Source: Erythrocercus mccallii | Taxonomy: Eukaryota; Chordata; Aves; Passeriformes; Dicruridae | Length of the DNA: 64,000 nucleotides | Reading direction: 5' to 3' | NCBI GenBank assembly: GCA_013397435.1 | Contig: VZRG01001650.1 | Location: 57,661-121,660 of the forward strand | Shown here: positions 1 through 13,261 of the stretch, piece after piece | Numbering within the stretch: position 1 is the first letter of the stretch | Layout of the letters: each line of letters opens with the position of its first letter | Made by a program: the position numbers and the translations under genes | The notes under the pieces: model-generated | Seen by the model: the letters and a program-made list of their open reading frames with translations, nothing else | Database searches by the model: none | What the model was told of the DNA's origin: nothing

Positions 1-350
1 TGTTCAGCCTGGAGAAAAGAAGGCTCCAGGGAGATCTCAGAGCCCCTTCCAGTGCCTAAAGGGGCTCCAGGAGAGGTGGAGAGGGACTGAGGACTAGGGA
101 TGGAGGGACAGGACACAGGGAATGGCTTCCACTGCCAGAGGGCGGGGTCAGATGGGATATTGGAAAGGAATTGAACCCTGTGAGGGTGATGAGGCCCTGG
201 CACAGGGTGCCCAGAGAAGCTGTGGCTGCTCCTGGATCCCTGGAAGTGTCCAAGGCCAGGTTGGAGCACACTCGGGTAGTGGAAGGTGTCCCTGCCATGG
301 CTGTGAGTGGCACTGGGTGTGTTTAAGGTCCCATTTTGTGATTCCATGGT
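1..350 (+). repeat. CR1 LINE fragments
   Basis: The start has the CR1 phrase of a gagaaaagaaggctccaggg type followed by ccttccagtgcctaaagggg. From about 130 there is a second segment with the 3' region order: damage-clause gccctggcacag, gtccaaggccagg, gtggaaggtgtccctgcc, then ttaaggtccc. Both are plus-oriented and diverged. The 3' end is degenerate. Confidence 0.75.
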
Positions 351-879
351 GAGAGTCATTGTCCCAAAGCTGAGATTTTTTTTGCCCATTCCAGTGGCTC
401 CCACTCCAGGTGTTTTGTGGAGTGGAGCAGACAAGCCCATACAGGTGGGAGAGCGTGGGAAAGTAGGTTCATTCTTGCTGTCCAGGCACCCTCAGCCAGG
501 CAGGAAAACACCACAGATTATTTCCCACACTGGTTTTTGTGCTGGAAATGTCACCCAGGACAGTTTGGGTTTTCCTTTTAATTTCTGGATTCCACTAAAA
601 TAACTTTGAGGAAAGCAAAAGAATTGGGGGAAGCTCTTGGGGCAGGGGTGGGCAACCAGTTTTAAAGCAGCTGTTTTGGCAGGAGGAAGGAGAAAAGGAG
701 CTTAGCATCCATGAGCACTCCTTGTTGGGCACAGAATTCCCTGTCCTGTGCTCTAAATATTGTGGACTGCCCAGATATTGTATAAAGTATTTTCTTGCCT
801 GGCGCTTGAAGTCCTCATAAATCCAGGGAATAAGGAGATAAAGGTGGAGATGGATATAGAGGGAGATGAGAAAGCTGGA

Positions 880-985
880 AGTGTTCACCTGCAGAAGAGA
901 AGGATCCAGAGTGACCTCAGAGCCCCTTCCAGTGCCTAAAGGGGCTCCAGGAGGGCTGGAGAGGGACCTGGGACAAGTCCCAAGT
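880..985 (+). repeat. CR1 LINE fragment
   Basis: Contains agaagagaaggatccagag and ccttccagtgcctaaagggg, the same segment as at positions 1-120, in plus orientation. It is truncated at both ends. Confidence 0.7.
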
Positions 986-2814
986 TCTGGTGTCACCTGG
1001 GAATTCCCAGCTGTGAATGCCTTACTTGGTGCTTGGATCTCCACCCATGCACGATTCCCTTCGTGTTCTGAGCTTTGTGTCACACAGCCCCTGTGTGACT
1101 CCCACAGGGGAGAATTAAGGAGCTGTGGATTTAAACAGAGGGGAAAACGAACCCCACCCCTTGGAATGGGCTCCTGCCATCCATCCTGCCCTGCTGGAGC
1201 TCTCCACGTGCTCAGGGCTGGAGAGCGGAGGATGATCAGGATCTTGGGCTCTGCACAGGCCATCGATTGCTGCAGCCCGGGGAGCTCTTCCCCCGCGCCA
1301 AACGCGAGGCACGGCTCGGAGCCGGCGCGCTCCGGCCCCGGCGCTCCCAGAGAACGCGTCCTGTGGGAATGCGTGGCGGGGTGAGGTCCCACGGGAAGAT
1401 CCCCCGAGGAGATGTTCCTGCATGCTGTCATGGGCGAGATGGGATTGCAACTGAAACTGGAGGCCGGGAACGGGGAGCGCTCTGGTTCTGAGTTTTCTAA
1501 AGGGATGAGTCACCCCGGTGGGGTCTGACACAGCTCCTGCTCCTCCTTTGGGTGCCCTGAACGTGGGGGTTGACTGCGCGCCTGGGAAAGGAGAGTGGCT
1601 GGAGGGGGCAGAAGCTGGGAACTTTGAAATCCTGTGATTTATTTACATCACAGGAGAGGGTTTAAAAAAAAAAACAAAACTCAAACCAAAGAGTTGACAT
1701 TGATTGATTACCACTCGTTGTGTATGCAGGTTAATTGCTGTGGAGGAGTTCCCATACCTGCCCCACAGACTCCAGAGCTCTGGAATAAGATCTTGGATCT
1801 TTACCAAGGCCAGATCTTGCTCGGAGAGGTTCCCTCACACTCCTCATGTGCCCTTGTTAAGCATCTTCTCTAATGAGCCCTGGGCAAGGAATGGGAGCAC
1901 AATGTCTCGGACACATCTTCATCCCTTTCTGAGAGGCTTTTCTAAGAGAAAACACCCTTTTTGTTGTTGTTGTTTGTTCTTACCTGTTTCCATCCGGGCT
2001 TTCTGGCTCCCAGGCATGAGATGACATCAGAGCTGGATAATTCCCCTCCAGCCCGAGCTGCTTCATCTGGGAGTAAATATTTAGCCTTCAAAGAAATAAT
2101 TGGCCTGGGTTTCTTTCGTCTCAGAGATGGAGGAGGGAGATAATTACTTCAAAAAACCCTAATTTTTGAGGTTTCAAAATATTTTTTTTCTTAGATCTGA
2201 AACAATTGCTTTGACGTGTGACTGATGGGGCTGGAGCAGCACAAGAGAGTTGGTACTTGGCTCTTCTGGAGAGCTTTTGGTGGGGTTGGAAGCTCTGGAA
2301 AGGAAGGTGGCAGGCAGCAGGATCTCTGTTTTTGGAAGGTGCCTCCTAGCTCTTCTCCCTCGAGCTCTTCTGGCCACTGTGGAGCTGCTCCCACCCCTTC
2401 TCGTCCCACGTAGGATCTGCTGGAGCAGGAGCAGGATAATTACCAGCCCCTGGGACGCTGCAGTGCTGTCCCAGGGTAGGTGGTCCCTGGCAGGCAGAGG
2501 CCTTCTCCATGTGTTGGGGATGCTTTCCCTGCCCTCCAACAACCTGGGCAGTTGTTGGAATTTGAGCCCATCTGTGCTCGGGATCCTGATGGAGGACTGG
2601 GGGTGGTTTATGCTGGAATCTCTCCATCTAGCTGTGAGGCCCCACTCCTGTTAGTCCAGCTGGAGCACACTGGTTTCAGTGGTGAGAGTCCCTGGTGCTC
2701 CCCAAAATGGGCTGTACAGCCAGGAAAGAAACCAAACCCTGTTTGAGACAGAGTCCCAGGACTTTCAGTACATGGAGGGACTCCAAGAATGCTGGAGATG
2801 GACTTTGGACAAGG

Positions 2815-3032
2815 GCCTGGAATGCCAGAGGGCAGGGTCAGATGGGATATTGGGAAGGAATTGTTCCCTGTGAGGGGGATGAGGCCCTGGCACAGATTGG
2901 AAGTGTCCCAGGCCAGGCTGGACAGGGTTTGGAGCACCTTGGGACAGTGGAAGGTGTCCCTGCCCATAGCAGGGCTGGGACTGGCTGGGCGTTAAGGTCC
3001 CTTCCAACCCAAACCATTGTATGATTCCATGA
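2815..3032 (+). repeat. CR1 LINE 3' end
   Basis: Plus-oriented CR1 3' terminus: ggcccaggctggacagggttt-like core, ggaaggtgtccctgccca, ttaaggtcccttccaaccc and a final atgattccatg tail. It shares its upstream 90 bp with the fragment at 130-220, showing both come from the same subfamily. Confidence 0.85.
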
Positions 3033-4689
3033 CCATGCAAAGGGAGCTGCAGGTGGGTTGTGGTGAGGCCTTTGCTGATGCCTGGACTTGGCTGAGCCAG
3101 GATTCATCCCTGGATCTGTGGCCCCGCTGGCAAGGAAGGTTTGTCCTGTTTCCATGCAGGTCTGTGAAACTCTCCCAGTGAGTTCCCACCCATTCCTGTG
3201 CAAGGGGAGCTGTTGGAGGCTCCCAGAGAAGCTGTGTCTCTCTGCAGGCTTTGTCCCTCCCTGGGCCCTTGGTTCCAGTTCCTCAGAGTCCTGCACTTGG
3301 CCTCTCTTGGCCAGAACCACACCAGAAAATGCCTTTTTGAATTAGGGAGAAAAAGGCCAGGAGCTTTGCTCTCTGAGCCTATTGCGTTTATAAAGTCAAG
3401 AATGGTGCTGGAACGACCAGGGCTTTGCAGGGAGAGGAATTCCCGCTGAAGTCCTGTAGGAGCCGTACATCCTCCTCTTGGGTCTGTTTTATCATCTCCC
3501 TTCTGCTCCCACCTTCCTGCAGCTGCCTGGGGAGGCAGGAGGGTTGGGAAGGGCCCTGTTCCGCCCTGTCCCTGTGTGTTTTCCCATTGCCAGGCTCGGA
3601 TATCCCTCTCTGATCCCGCAGGAGTTCAGGAGCCCTGAGGCTCCACTTTTCCTGTTGCTGGGAGGAGACTCCTGGTGCTGCTGCACTGGGCCACCCTTGC
3701 CCCAGCACGGACACCTCCCCAGGACTTCTCTCCTGGTGTTTTCTGTCCCTACAGTCACACATGGGAAAGCTTTGCATCTTTCTTAGGATTTTGGGATCAA
3801 ACCAGGCTTGGAGGCTGAACTCCTCTGTGTGAGGATTTGATCCTCTCTGTCCTCGCAGTGTTGGGCCATGGTTGATCCTCCCTCCTGCTCCAGCCTGGGA
3901 ATGAGCGAGTCCTTCACCCTGCAGTTTGTGCTTAAGGCTCCTGGGTGGCCTTAGCAGGACGCAGTAGAACCCCTCTGCCAGCGGTTCCTCTTGGCTCAGC
4001 TCTTCCCCAGCCCCCTCCGTGCCGGGAGTGGGAGGATTAGGTTTCCCTTTGTGACTGAGGGGAAGGTGCCTTTGATGGTGTTGTGTCAACAAAAGCAACA
4101 GCCTGAAGGAGGCAGGAGAGACTCGGGAGAGACTCCTGGTGTCAGATGTGGTCCTGGTGGAGAAACCTCTCTGTCGCTTGTGGAGCACAGAGGTTTGGCC
4201 TTGACAGAGCTGTGCAAAAACCATGCCCCGAGCTAAAAAGCCCAGCCTTGTTTTCATCTCCCCCTTCTAGAAAACAGCAGCAAGTTTTCAAAACAATTTT
4301 CCAGTTGGTAGAGTTTCAGAGTGCTGGTCCCGCTCCAGAGTGAATTCCTTGGTTGGGATCTCTTCAGCTCTGGGAGCTTTGTGGAGCTGAAGGAGACACA
4401 GGGAAGGACTGAGGGGGTTCCTGAGGAGGGGAGGTGGTGCTGAATCCTGCGGGATCCCATGGGATCCAGCCCTGCACAGCCACAAACCAGGGTGGCAGCA
4501 GCGCTCAGGGAATGAGCCCCACTGGGACAGGAGCAGGGCTGTCCAAGGGCTCGGGGGAATCTGAGGAGTAAACAGAGGTGTGGGAATAGTGGGAAATTCC
4601 TCATGTGTGGATTTAAACCCTCTGTGACTGCAGATTGAGCAGCTCGTTCAGTTTAGGGTTGTGTTTTGCATCAGCTGTTTCCAGTCCTA

Positions 4690-5150
4690 GATCCCTCAGC
4701 TCAGGAAGGATGTGGAGGGGCTGGAATGTGACCAGGGAAAGGAACAGAGCTGGGAAAGGGCTGGAGCACCAGGAGCAGCTGAGGGAGCTGGGAAAGGGTC
4801 TCAGCCTGAAGAAAAGGAGGCTCAGGGGGGACCCTGTGGATCTGCACAACTCCCTGACAGGAGGAGACAGCCAGGGGGGTCAGGCTCTGCTCCCAGGGAA
4901 CAGGAGAGGGAATGGCCTCAGCCTGGGCCAGGGGAGGCTCTGGTTGGACACCAGGAGGAATTTCTCCACAGAAAGGGTGGTCAGGCCTTGGCAGGGGCTG
5001 CCCAGGGAGGTTTGGAGTGCCCATCCCTGGAGGTATCCAAGGAAGGGCTGGACATGGCATCACTGGGCTGGGTGACAAGGAGAGCATTGGGCACAGGTTG
5101 GACTCAATGGTTCTGGGGAGCTTTTCCAATGTCAAAGATTCTGGGATTCT
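4690..5150 (+). repeat. CR1 LINE, longer 3' fragment
   Basis: About 460 bp with the CR1 order: gctggagcaccaggagcagc, agcctgaagaaaaggaggct, ggaatttctccacagaaag, gggctgcccagggaggt, ggatgttt-like clause, ggttggactcaatggttc and a final gattctgggattct tail. It is the longest CR1 piece in the window and is plus-oriented. Confidence 0.88.
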
Positions 5151-7724
5151 TTTTCCTGCAGTAACTGAGGTGCTCTGCCCTGACCCCAAACTGCAGCTCT
5201 GCTCCCCTTGCAGTCACTGCCCTCATAGGGATCCCAGGCACAGCCTTGCTTTGGGCATTAAAACCCCCCAAAATCCTGACCTGACCAAAACTCTGGCTCC
5301 AAAATTCCCTTGGTGTCCCCCTGTGCCTCTGGCTTTGCTGTGGTGCCCCACAGCCCTGTCTGACTGAAGGCAAAGCTCAGTTTTATTAAAAACTTGGGAT
5401 CACCTTGAGCCCACTGCACCCATGTGGTCACTATTGGCCTCCCAGGAGCCCAGAGGATCCAGGAGCTGATTCCTGGCACAGAATCCTCTCTAATTATGGC
5501 TGAGTGCCTGAGCCTCCAAAGTGGAGCAGGTTAATGGGGTGGATGGAAATCCCTCGTGCTGTGAGCAGTCTTGGTAAGCCTGGAAGAAAAGAAAGCTTTT
5601 TCCAGCTCTTTTCCTGATGTGGGTGGTTTTTTCCTCCTTGCCCTCTGAGTTTGGTGGCAATAGGGCCTGTTCCTGCCTCTGCAGAGCTGAAACATTCCAG
5701 GTTATCCTCCAAAAACCCATGGCTTTCCCACCACCATCCAAAGGGTCTTGGAGTCCTCAAGCTCAGAGTGACTTGACCCCTTTGGAAGTTCAGCTTTAAT
5801 CCTGTGAGCCTCCTGCCTGGAGCTTCCTTATCCTGCACCTGATTTCTTCCTCATCACACACCCAATTTCCTCCAGATCACACGCCTAAATTCTTCCTTAC
5901 ACACACTTCATTTCTTCCTTATCCCACCCCTCACTGCCCTTTTGGGGCAAAACCAGGACTTTCCAGGCTTTGTCCTATGCTACCCTTTGGGGCAGAGGCT
6001 GTCCCAGCACGGGTTGCTTGGAATGCCTTTCTCCAGTTTAAATATATTGATTTTTTTTTCCTCCCTTTTTGGGCTCCCAGTTTTGCAAGGAGGTGAGTGA
6101 CCATTCCTGCCAAGCCTTTGACAGACAAACTCTCCAGCAATATCCCTGGATATAGAGTTTGGACTTCATTTCCACCCTTGCAGAGGGTGGACTGGCAGCT
6201 CCGAGGTGGGAGCAGAGCTGTCCCCAGCCCCTGGATCCATCTATCCATCTGATGTTTATTTGTTCCTCTCTTTGCCTGGCTGGTTTTGCAGAACGTCTCT
6301 AATGGAATTTGTGATGTTCAATATGAAATATCTCAAGGGCAAGAGATGAAAAATCAACCCAAATCAAGTGAAGGCTTTTTTTTTCCCCTGTGTCAGCTGC
6401 TGCCTGGTTGGGAAGGCACTGCTGGTTTCCAGGAGATTAATCCATGGGTTTAGGTTAACAGCACATATCTCCCCTCCCTTTGGTTTGCCAGTCTCCATCC
6501 TCCTCCAGCTCATGGCATTGCTGGCTGTGTTTAACATCTGGAAGGTTTTTGTTGTCTGGATCCAAACCACATTCCACTGGCATCCATCCTTGGATGGCCA
6601 CCCTGCCGTGCCTGGTATGGATCAGTCCCAGGGACACGCAGGTACAAAACCCATGTGCAGACCGAGTGTGTGGTGAACCGTTTGCAGGGATTTATCCCAC
6701 AGGTGCCTTCACTGAACCAGGCACGAAAAGCCAACAGCTCAGTCTCTGGGATCCCTCCCCTGCCTGGGAATCTGCTCCCCACAAACAAAGGCACCTGCTT
6801 GGAGAGCCTGGTGGGGTGAAGGGCTTTCCTGCTGAAGCATTGACTGTCAGTGGTATGGGAAATGGGTGAGGATCATCACCACCAGGGGAAAAACATTCCT
6901 GTGCCTCCCGTTCAGTTAATCTGAAATGGCCTCCCCACATTCCTCCTTCCCCCTGCCCCCCTGCCCCTACCTGGCTGCATCCTGCCCCTTCCTCCAGCTG
7001 ACAGCGGCTTATCCTTATCAATGCTGTGTTCCCAGCACTTTTCCAGCGGCTCCCGATATGCGCCAAGGTCACAGAGTCACTCTGTGACTCCTTTCCGCTC
7101 TCCGAGCTGCAGGAGAGGGGGCAGAGTCAGTTCAGCAATTACAGCGAGGTGCGCCTGCACCTCGGGATGCCTCTGCCTCCCAGGAATTCAGCGCCGGAGG
7201 CAGCAGGAAAGGCTTTGAAGAAGCCATAGATTACCTGCCCAGGGAGGTGGGAATGTGCCCAGGACCACAGGCTGGCTCAGTCGGGTGAGCTGCCATGGGG
7301 CTGGCAGAAGAGTTCTACCCCGGCAGGCCAAATCACTTCCCCTTTCCCATTCCCTGCTCTCTGTGCACCACAACACTTGGAAGTTCAGCCAGTTTTATAT
7401 GTGGGCAAAACATTCCCTACTGTGGGAAATGGGCTCCTTGGAGCAGGGCTCGGCTGCCTTGATCAGCAGGGCAGGGAGGCAGTGTCCAACTGTAGCACTC
7501 CCTCAGGGAATGATCCCTCACCCTGTGGATGCCCTCCTGCCCTGTCCTGGACAGCTCAGCCTGACGTGGCAGGAGTCTTGTGGGAAGGGAAAAGCTGAGG
7601 AGGCTGGGAGAGGAGCAGCTTGAAGGGAAGTGGGTGCTTGAGTGGAAATCTGGTTTCCCTCTTCCCTCAGTTCCTCTGGTTTCCCTCTTCCCTCAGTACA
7701 GGTTTTGGGGTCTCACCTTGTTCT

Positions 7725-7800
7725 ACTGGGACACCTTCCACTATCCCAGGGTGCTTCAAGCCCTGTCTTGCCTGGCCTTGGACACTTCCAGGGTTGAGTA
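7725..7800 (-). repeat. CR1 LINE 3' fragment
   Basis: Reverse orientation: gggacaccttccactatccc followed by gccctgtcttgcctggcc and ggacacttcca. Short and lacking the terminal octamer repeats. Confidence 0.75.
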
Positions 7801-7804
7801 GGAA

Positions 7805-7855
7805 TCCCTCCTAGTAGTACTAGCAGGTACTAGTAGTAGTAGTAGTACCTGGTAC
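7805..7855. repeat. TAG/TAC trinucleotide microsatellite
   Basis: Interrupted run of tag units with tac interruptions (ctagtagtactagcaggt, then agtagtagtagtagtacc), directly beside the minus-strand CR1 fragment. About 45 bp. Confidence 0.85.
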
Positions 7856-9071
7856 TCCGTCCTCCACCTTGGAAAGCTGACACTTGGAGAACAATTTGCA
7901 TTTTAATGATACCAAAGTGCAGGTCTGTCATCCCTTTAACCTAGACAGAAGTTGGGCTGGATTTTCCAAGAGGGTTTTTTTTCTATCAGGATTTTTTTTC
8001 TTTTTCCTCACATTTGATTTCCCAGCCCTGCGGAGAATTTAATTTCTCGTTTGTCCAAGTTTGGTTAGAGCCAAGGAATTTGCAAACTGTGGCTCAGACA
8101 AAGCATCTCCAATTTATTTCCTTTTCAGGAGAAAGGCTCAAAATCTCGGAGCCATGCACGGGGTTGTTGACACTGGTGGTGTCTCACATCTCATGAATGC
8201 GTTGCACCCCAGAGGGAGCTGATCCCTCCTTCCCGAGACGTGGGAGGCACCCAGGGGTGATAGTTTCCTTGGACACAAATTCCCTGGTCATTTCATATCC
8301 AATTATTCCATTTCCCTGGGTCTCTGACAGTGCCTTCTCTCCTGAGCAGGTACCTCCCTGTCCATTGCAGGGTCAGTGAGATAAAATCCCGCTATCCCAT
8401 GGCTGCACTCTCAGCTGGGAAGGAAAGGCCATCCTGGGGATTTTGGGCAGGCTGTGCTGACATCTATCGGCAAGAGCTCCTTCCAAGGCAGCCCAGCCTT
8501 TGCCTTGAGGACTCTATCCACCAGGATTACATGTGTAATACTCGGGACTGAGCAGGCAGCATTCCCAGGGCAGTTTAATCCGTGCCCAGCACAGTGTGCC
8601 TTCTGAGCCTCTCTGCATCCTGGTGCTCCATAGCCTCATTTTAATCTTTCCCCAAAACATCTGCTGTAAAACTCTCAGAGAATGGGGTAGGCACGCGGAG
8701 TGACAGAGCTTGTCTGCATTCCAAAGGTGGATTTTGGTTCCTGACATGAAATATTCAGGGAGTTTGGTGTTCAGGGCTGGAATTACTGGAATGAGGGAGG
8801 AAAGTGCTTCCCTGTCATGGAGGGAGCAAAGTTCAGGAACCGATGGGTTGAAAATGGGAGTGAAGGGGGAGACAGCAAGGGAGAGGAGTGCCAAGAGCTG
8901 GACTGAATTTCCCTTCCTGTGCTGGGAATTTCAGTGGGAAGATGCTGGGGTTTCAGTAAATAACTGTTGTCCTTGCAGCAAATATTGGGAGCAGCAGAGC
9001 CCTGGCTCTTCCCAGGCTCTTTGCACTTCCTCCTTCTGACTGCATCCAGAAGGGTTATGGATTCTCCATCC

Positions 9072-9205
9072 CCAAAAGTGTCCAAGGCCAGGCTGGGCAG
9101 GGCTTGGAGCAACCTGGTCCTGTGGAAGGTGTCCCTGCCCATGGCAGGGGTGGAAGAGGATGAGCTTTAAGGTCCCTTCCATCCCAAATCATTCTGGGAT
9201 TCTCT
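9072..9205 (+). repeat. CR1 LINE 3' end overlapping the left edge of the duplication
   Basis: Plus-oriented terminus: gtgtccaaggccaggctggg, gtggaaggtgtccctgccca, ttaaggtcccttccatccc, attctgggattctctgg. The duplicated segment begins inside it at 9122, so only its last 84 bp recur at 11059-11142. Confidence 0.85.
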
Positions 9206-12200
9206 GGCCATGCCCACAGGGTGCTCTTTAGAGGATAGTTGAGGTTTGGAGCCCCGTGGTAGCTGTAACCTCACCAAATTACACAGCAGCCATTTCCTGG
9301 AACACCACTCATTTTGGGATTCTCTAACGTTGGGGCGGCTGCCGCCGCCTCCCTCGCACCGCGGGAAACGATCCGGGAGCGGAAAGTGCGGAGCTCAGCA
9401 GGGCTGGGACACAGCCCCGCTATCCCACCCCGAGCTCCTCCCTGCCCTGCAGTTACCCTCTCCTCAGGGCTGGGGAGCCTGAGCCAGCAGTTCCCATCTC
9501 TTCCCTTGCCTTCTGCAGGGAGCACAAGCAGTGGGAGCTGCTCGGCCCTTTCTGGGAGCGCTGAGTTCTTTAATTGCACTGGGGCTGATCTGGGGAGGTG
9601 TCAGGCTTTTAAAATACTGGAGAAGTCTGCAGGGCAGTGTACTTCAGGGGGAATAAAAACACAAGCGTGGGGGCAGGGAGAGGTGGATGGTGGAGATTCC
9701 ACCCACGGAGAGAGGGAACAGCGGCTTTTGCAAGAGCAGCACCTAGTGTGGGGCCAAATCCGCCTTTCCCAAAGGATGATTGCGAAGCGTGACCTCACCC
9801 CACGGAGCACCCGGCACCTCAGGGCGATGCTGCTGGGGAGAAGGGGCAGGATGTATCCCAACGAAGTCTCTCCTGCAGTGGAGCTGCGGGAACTGCGGCA
9901 GGAATTGTGGCAGGAATTGCGGCGATCCCCGTTCAGGGCTGTTGGGAGATAAGAGGCTGAGCCCGCGGCGTTCTGGCGCGGTTATCTCGGCACTGTTTGC
10001 TCAATTGCTGCATGAGGACATTTTTGCCAGGCGTTAGCACAGGGTGACTCAGTAAATCCAGTTGCACAGGGTTCAGAGGGCACTGCCGCTCCTTTTCCAG
10101 GGCTTTATCAGAGCGGCAGCACCTCACAAATGCTGGGGTTAAAAAAATACCCACGGGCACCTTGCAACAGCATGGAGGTGACTGATCCTCCCCGGGGCTT
10201 CTGCCTCCACCTGCCAGAGATTGCAAGAAACCAAAGTTTCGCTTCCATGCCGGGGTTTGACTGGGCTTGTACCACAGTCCCAAGTCACTGCAGGATGGAA
10301 ATCCCACACTGGGAGTGTGGTGGGAATTCTGCGTGTCAACATTAGGGGTTGCTGACATGCCCCCCAAAATTGCAAATAAACTTGGGATATTCCCCCCCTT
10401 CCTTCCTGAGAGGTTATCTGTGCCCGCAGAGGTTTTGTCTCGCTGCTGAGGAGACAAATCAGATCTTGTTCAGTTTTTCCTTAAAACTCCTGCAAGGCTG
10501 AATTCCTGTCTGCTTCCCAGCATGGAATTTGGGGTTTTTCTGGAAGGGAACACTAAATTGCCTGTGGTTTTGGTAAGAGAAAGTGATACTTCTGTGGCTT
10601 TTAAAGGCTCTAAGGTTTGAGCAGGCCTGGTCAGAACTAGTCTAAAACATGTTCGTAATCCTAGTGCTCTGTTTTAGACGTTTTGGGATTAAAAACATGT
10701 GAATGTCAAATGCTGGATCTGAGGTAGCTGAGCAGAGTCCTCAGTGTTGGGTCTGGCTTTGGGAATGAGTGGGTGTGCAACAGGAACGTCTGCTCTTCCC
10801 ATAGGAATGCTTCTTTGGCATCTCCCAAATCCAGTGCTAGTGCTGGGATTGCTGAGATGCTCATCCTCTTCTGGCCTCTGGACTGCTGCTCACCAACTTG
10901 TGCTCTTCCCTTTGGGAAACCTGACAGTGATCTGGATGAAGCTGCCGACTGCTGTGGAAAAATCCTGGCTGGCCTGGGAAGCAAAGGGATTTATTGTTTT
11001 TCCTTCTCCGGTTTTGCTTCCAGTTGAAGGGGAAAGATTTGGGGATTTCACGCTGTCNGTGGAAGGTGTCCCTGCCCATGGCAGGGGTGGAAGAGGATGA
11101 GCTTTAAGGTCCCTTCCATCCCAAATCATTCTGGGATTCTCTGGCCATGCCCACAGGGTGCTCTTTAGAGGATAGTTGAGGTTTGGAGCCCCGTGGTAGC
11201 TGTAACCTCACCAAATTACACAGCAGCCATTTCCTGGAACACCACTCATTTTGGGATTCTCTAACGTTGGGGCGGCTGCCACCGCCTCCCTCGCACCACG
11301 GGAAACGATCCGGGAGCGGAAAGTGCGGAGCTCAGCAGGGCTGGGACACAGCCCCGCTATCCCACCCCGAGCTCCTCCCTGCCCTGCAGTTACCCTCTCC
11401 TCAGGGCTGGGGAGCCTGAGCCAGCAGTTCCCATCTCTTCCCTTGCCTTCTGCAGGGAGCACAAGCAGTGGGAGCTGCTCGGCCCTTTCTGGGAGCGCTG
11501 AGTTCTTTAATTGCACTGGGGCTGATCTGGGGAGGTGTCAGGCTTTTAAAATACTGGAGAAGTCTGCAGGGCAGTGTACTTCAGGGGGAATAAAAACACA
11601 AGCGTGGGGGCAGGGAGAGGTGGATGGTGGAGATTCCACCCACGGAGAGAGGGAACAGCGGCTTTTGCAAGAGCAGCACCTAGTGTGGGGCCAAATCCGC
11701 CTTTCCCAAAGGATGATTGCGAAGCGTGACCTCACCCCACGGAGCACCCGGCACCTCAGGGCGATGCTGCTGGGGAGAAAGGGCAGGATGTATCCCAACG
11801 AAGTCTCTCCTGCAGTGGAGCTGCGGGAACTGCGGCAGGAATTGTGGCAGGAATTGCGGCGATCCCCGTTCAGGGCTGTTGGGAGATAAGAGGCTGAGCC
11901 CGCGGCGTTCTGGCGCGGTTATCTCGGCACTGTTTGCTCAATTGCTGCATGAGGACATTTTTGCCAGGCGTTAGCACAGGGTGACTCAGTAAATCCAGTT
12001 GCACAGGGTTCAGAGGGCACTGCCGCTCCTTTTCCAGGGCTTTATCAGAGCGGCAGCACCTCACAAATGCTGGGGTTAAAAAAATACCCACGGGCACCTT
12101 GCAACAGCATGGAGGTGACTGATCCTCCCCGGGGCTTCTGCCTCCACCTGCCAGAGATTGCAAGAAACCAAAGTTTCGCTTCCATGCCGGGGTTTGACTG

Positions 12201-12994
12201 GGCTTGTACCACAGTCCCAAGTCACTGCAGGATGGAAATCCCACACTGGGAGTGTGGTGGGAATTCTGCGTGTCAACATTAGGGGTTGCTGACATGCCCC
12301 CCAAAATTGCAAATAAACTTGGGATATTCCCCCCCTTCCTTCCTGAGAGGTTATCTGTGCCCGCAGAGGTTTTGTCTCGCTGCTGAGGAGACAAATCAGA
12401 TCTTGTTCAGTTTTTCCTTAAAACTCCTGCAAGGCTGAATTCCTGTCTGCTTCCCAGCATGGAATTTGGGGTTTTTCTGGAAGGGAACACTAAATTGCCT
12501 GTGGTTTTGGTAAGAGAAAGTGATACTTCTGTGGCTTTTAAAGGCTCTAAGGTTTGAGCAGGCCTGGTCAGAACTAGTCTAAAACATGTTCGTAATCCTA
12601 GTGCTCTGTTTTAGACGTTTTGGGATTAAAAACATGTGAATGTCAAATGCTGGATCTGAGGTAGCTGAGCAGAGTCCTCAGTGTTGGGTCTGGCTTTGGG
12701 AATGAGTGGGTGTGCAACAGGAACGTCTGCTCTTCCCATAGGAATGCTTCTTTGGCATCTCCCAAATCCAGTGCTAGTGCTGGGATTGCTGAGATGCTCA
12801 TCCTCTTCTGGCCTCTGGACTGCTGCTCATCAACTTGTGCTCTTCCCTTTGGGAAACCTGACAGTGATCTGGATGAAGCTGCCGACTGCTGTGGAAAAAT
12901 CCTGGCTGGCCTGGGAAGCAAAGGGATTTATTGTTTTTCCTTCTCCGGTTTTGCTTCCAGTTGAAGGGGAAAGATTTGGGGATTTCACGCTGTC
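9122..12994. repeat. 1.94-kb direct tandem duplication separated by a single N
   Basis: Copy 1 is 9122-11057 and copy 2 is 11059-12994, a constant offset of 1937. By eye they differ at only four sites: 9344/11281, 9361/11298, 9843/11780 and 10893/12830. Both copies carry the same 212-codon open frame and the same antisense frames, none resembling a known family. The junction falls exactly at the only isolated N in the window (11058). The simplest explanation is two overlapping contigs or haplotypes joined without merging, rather than a genomic duplication. Confidence 0.95.
11058..11058. other. Single-base assembly gap at duplication junction
   Basis: One n between the end of copy 1 (cgctgtc) and the start of copy 2 (gtggaagg). 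Sequence after copy 2 continues past cgctgtc with acacaagtttggg, which is the likely true continuation. Confidence 0.98.
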
Positions 12995-13261
12995 ACACAA
13001 GTTTGGGATGGAACTCTGTGAGGTGGGGTGGAGTCGGTGCCATCCCTTGGTTGGGATGGATGATGGTGCCAGGATGGATGAGGGTTCCAGGCTGGAAACT
13101 GGGATTTGAAAATCCAGGTCCAGCCTAAAAGCCAGACTAAAAACCAACTCCTGGATGTGGCTCTGCTGCTGCCTGAGCATGGAAACACAAAACTCATGGT
13201 GGGCAGGGTTGGATCCAATTTGGGACAACTCAGTGTACAAAACAGCCACCATCCTAGGAAG

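Noticed and set aside
9314..9952. 212-codon open frame repeated exactly at 11251-11889
   Set aside because: It is conserved only because the surrounding 1.94 kb is duplicated. No family resemblance, no splice or promoter context, and antisense frames are equally preserved.
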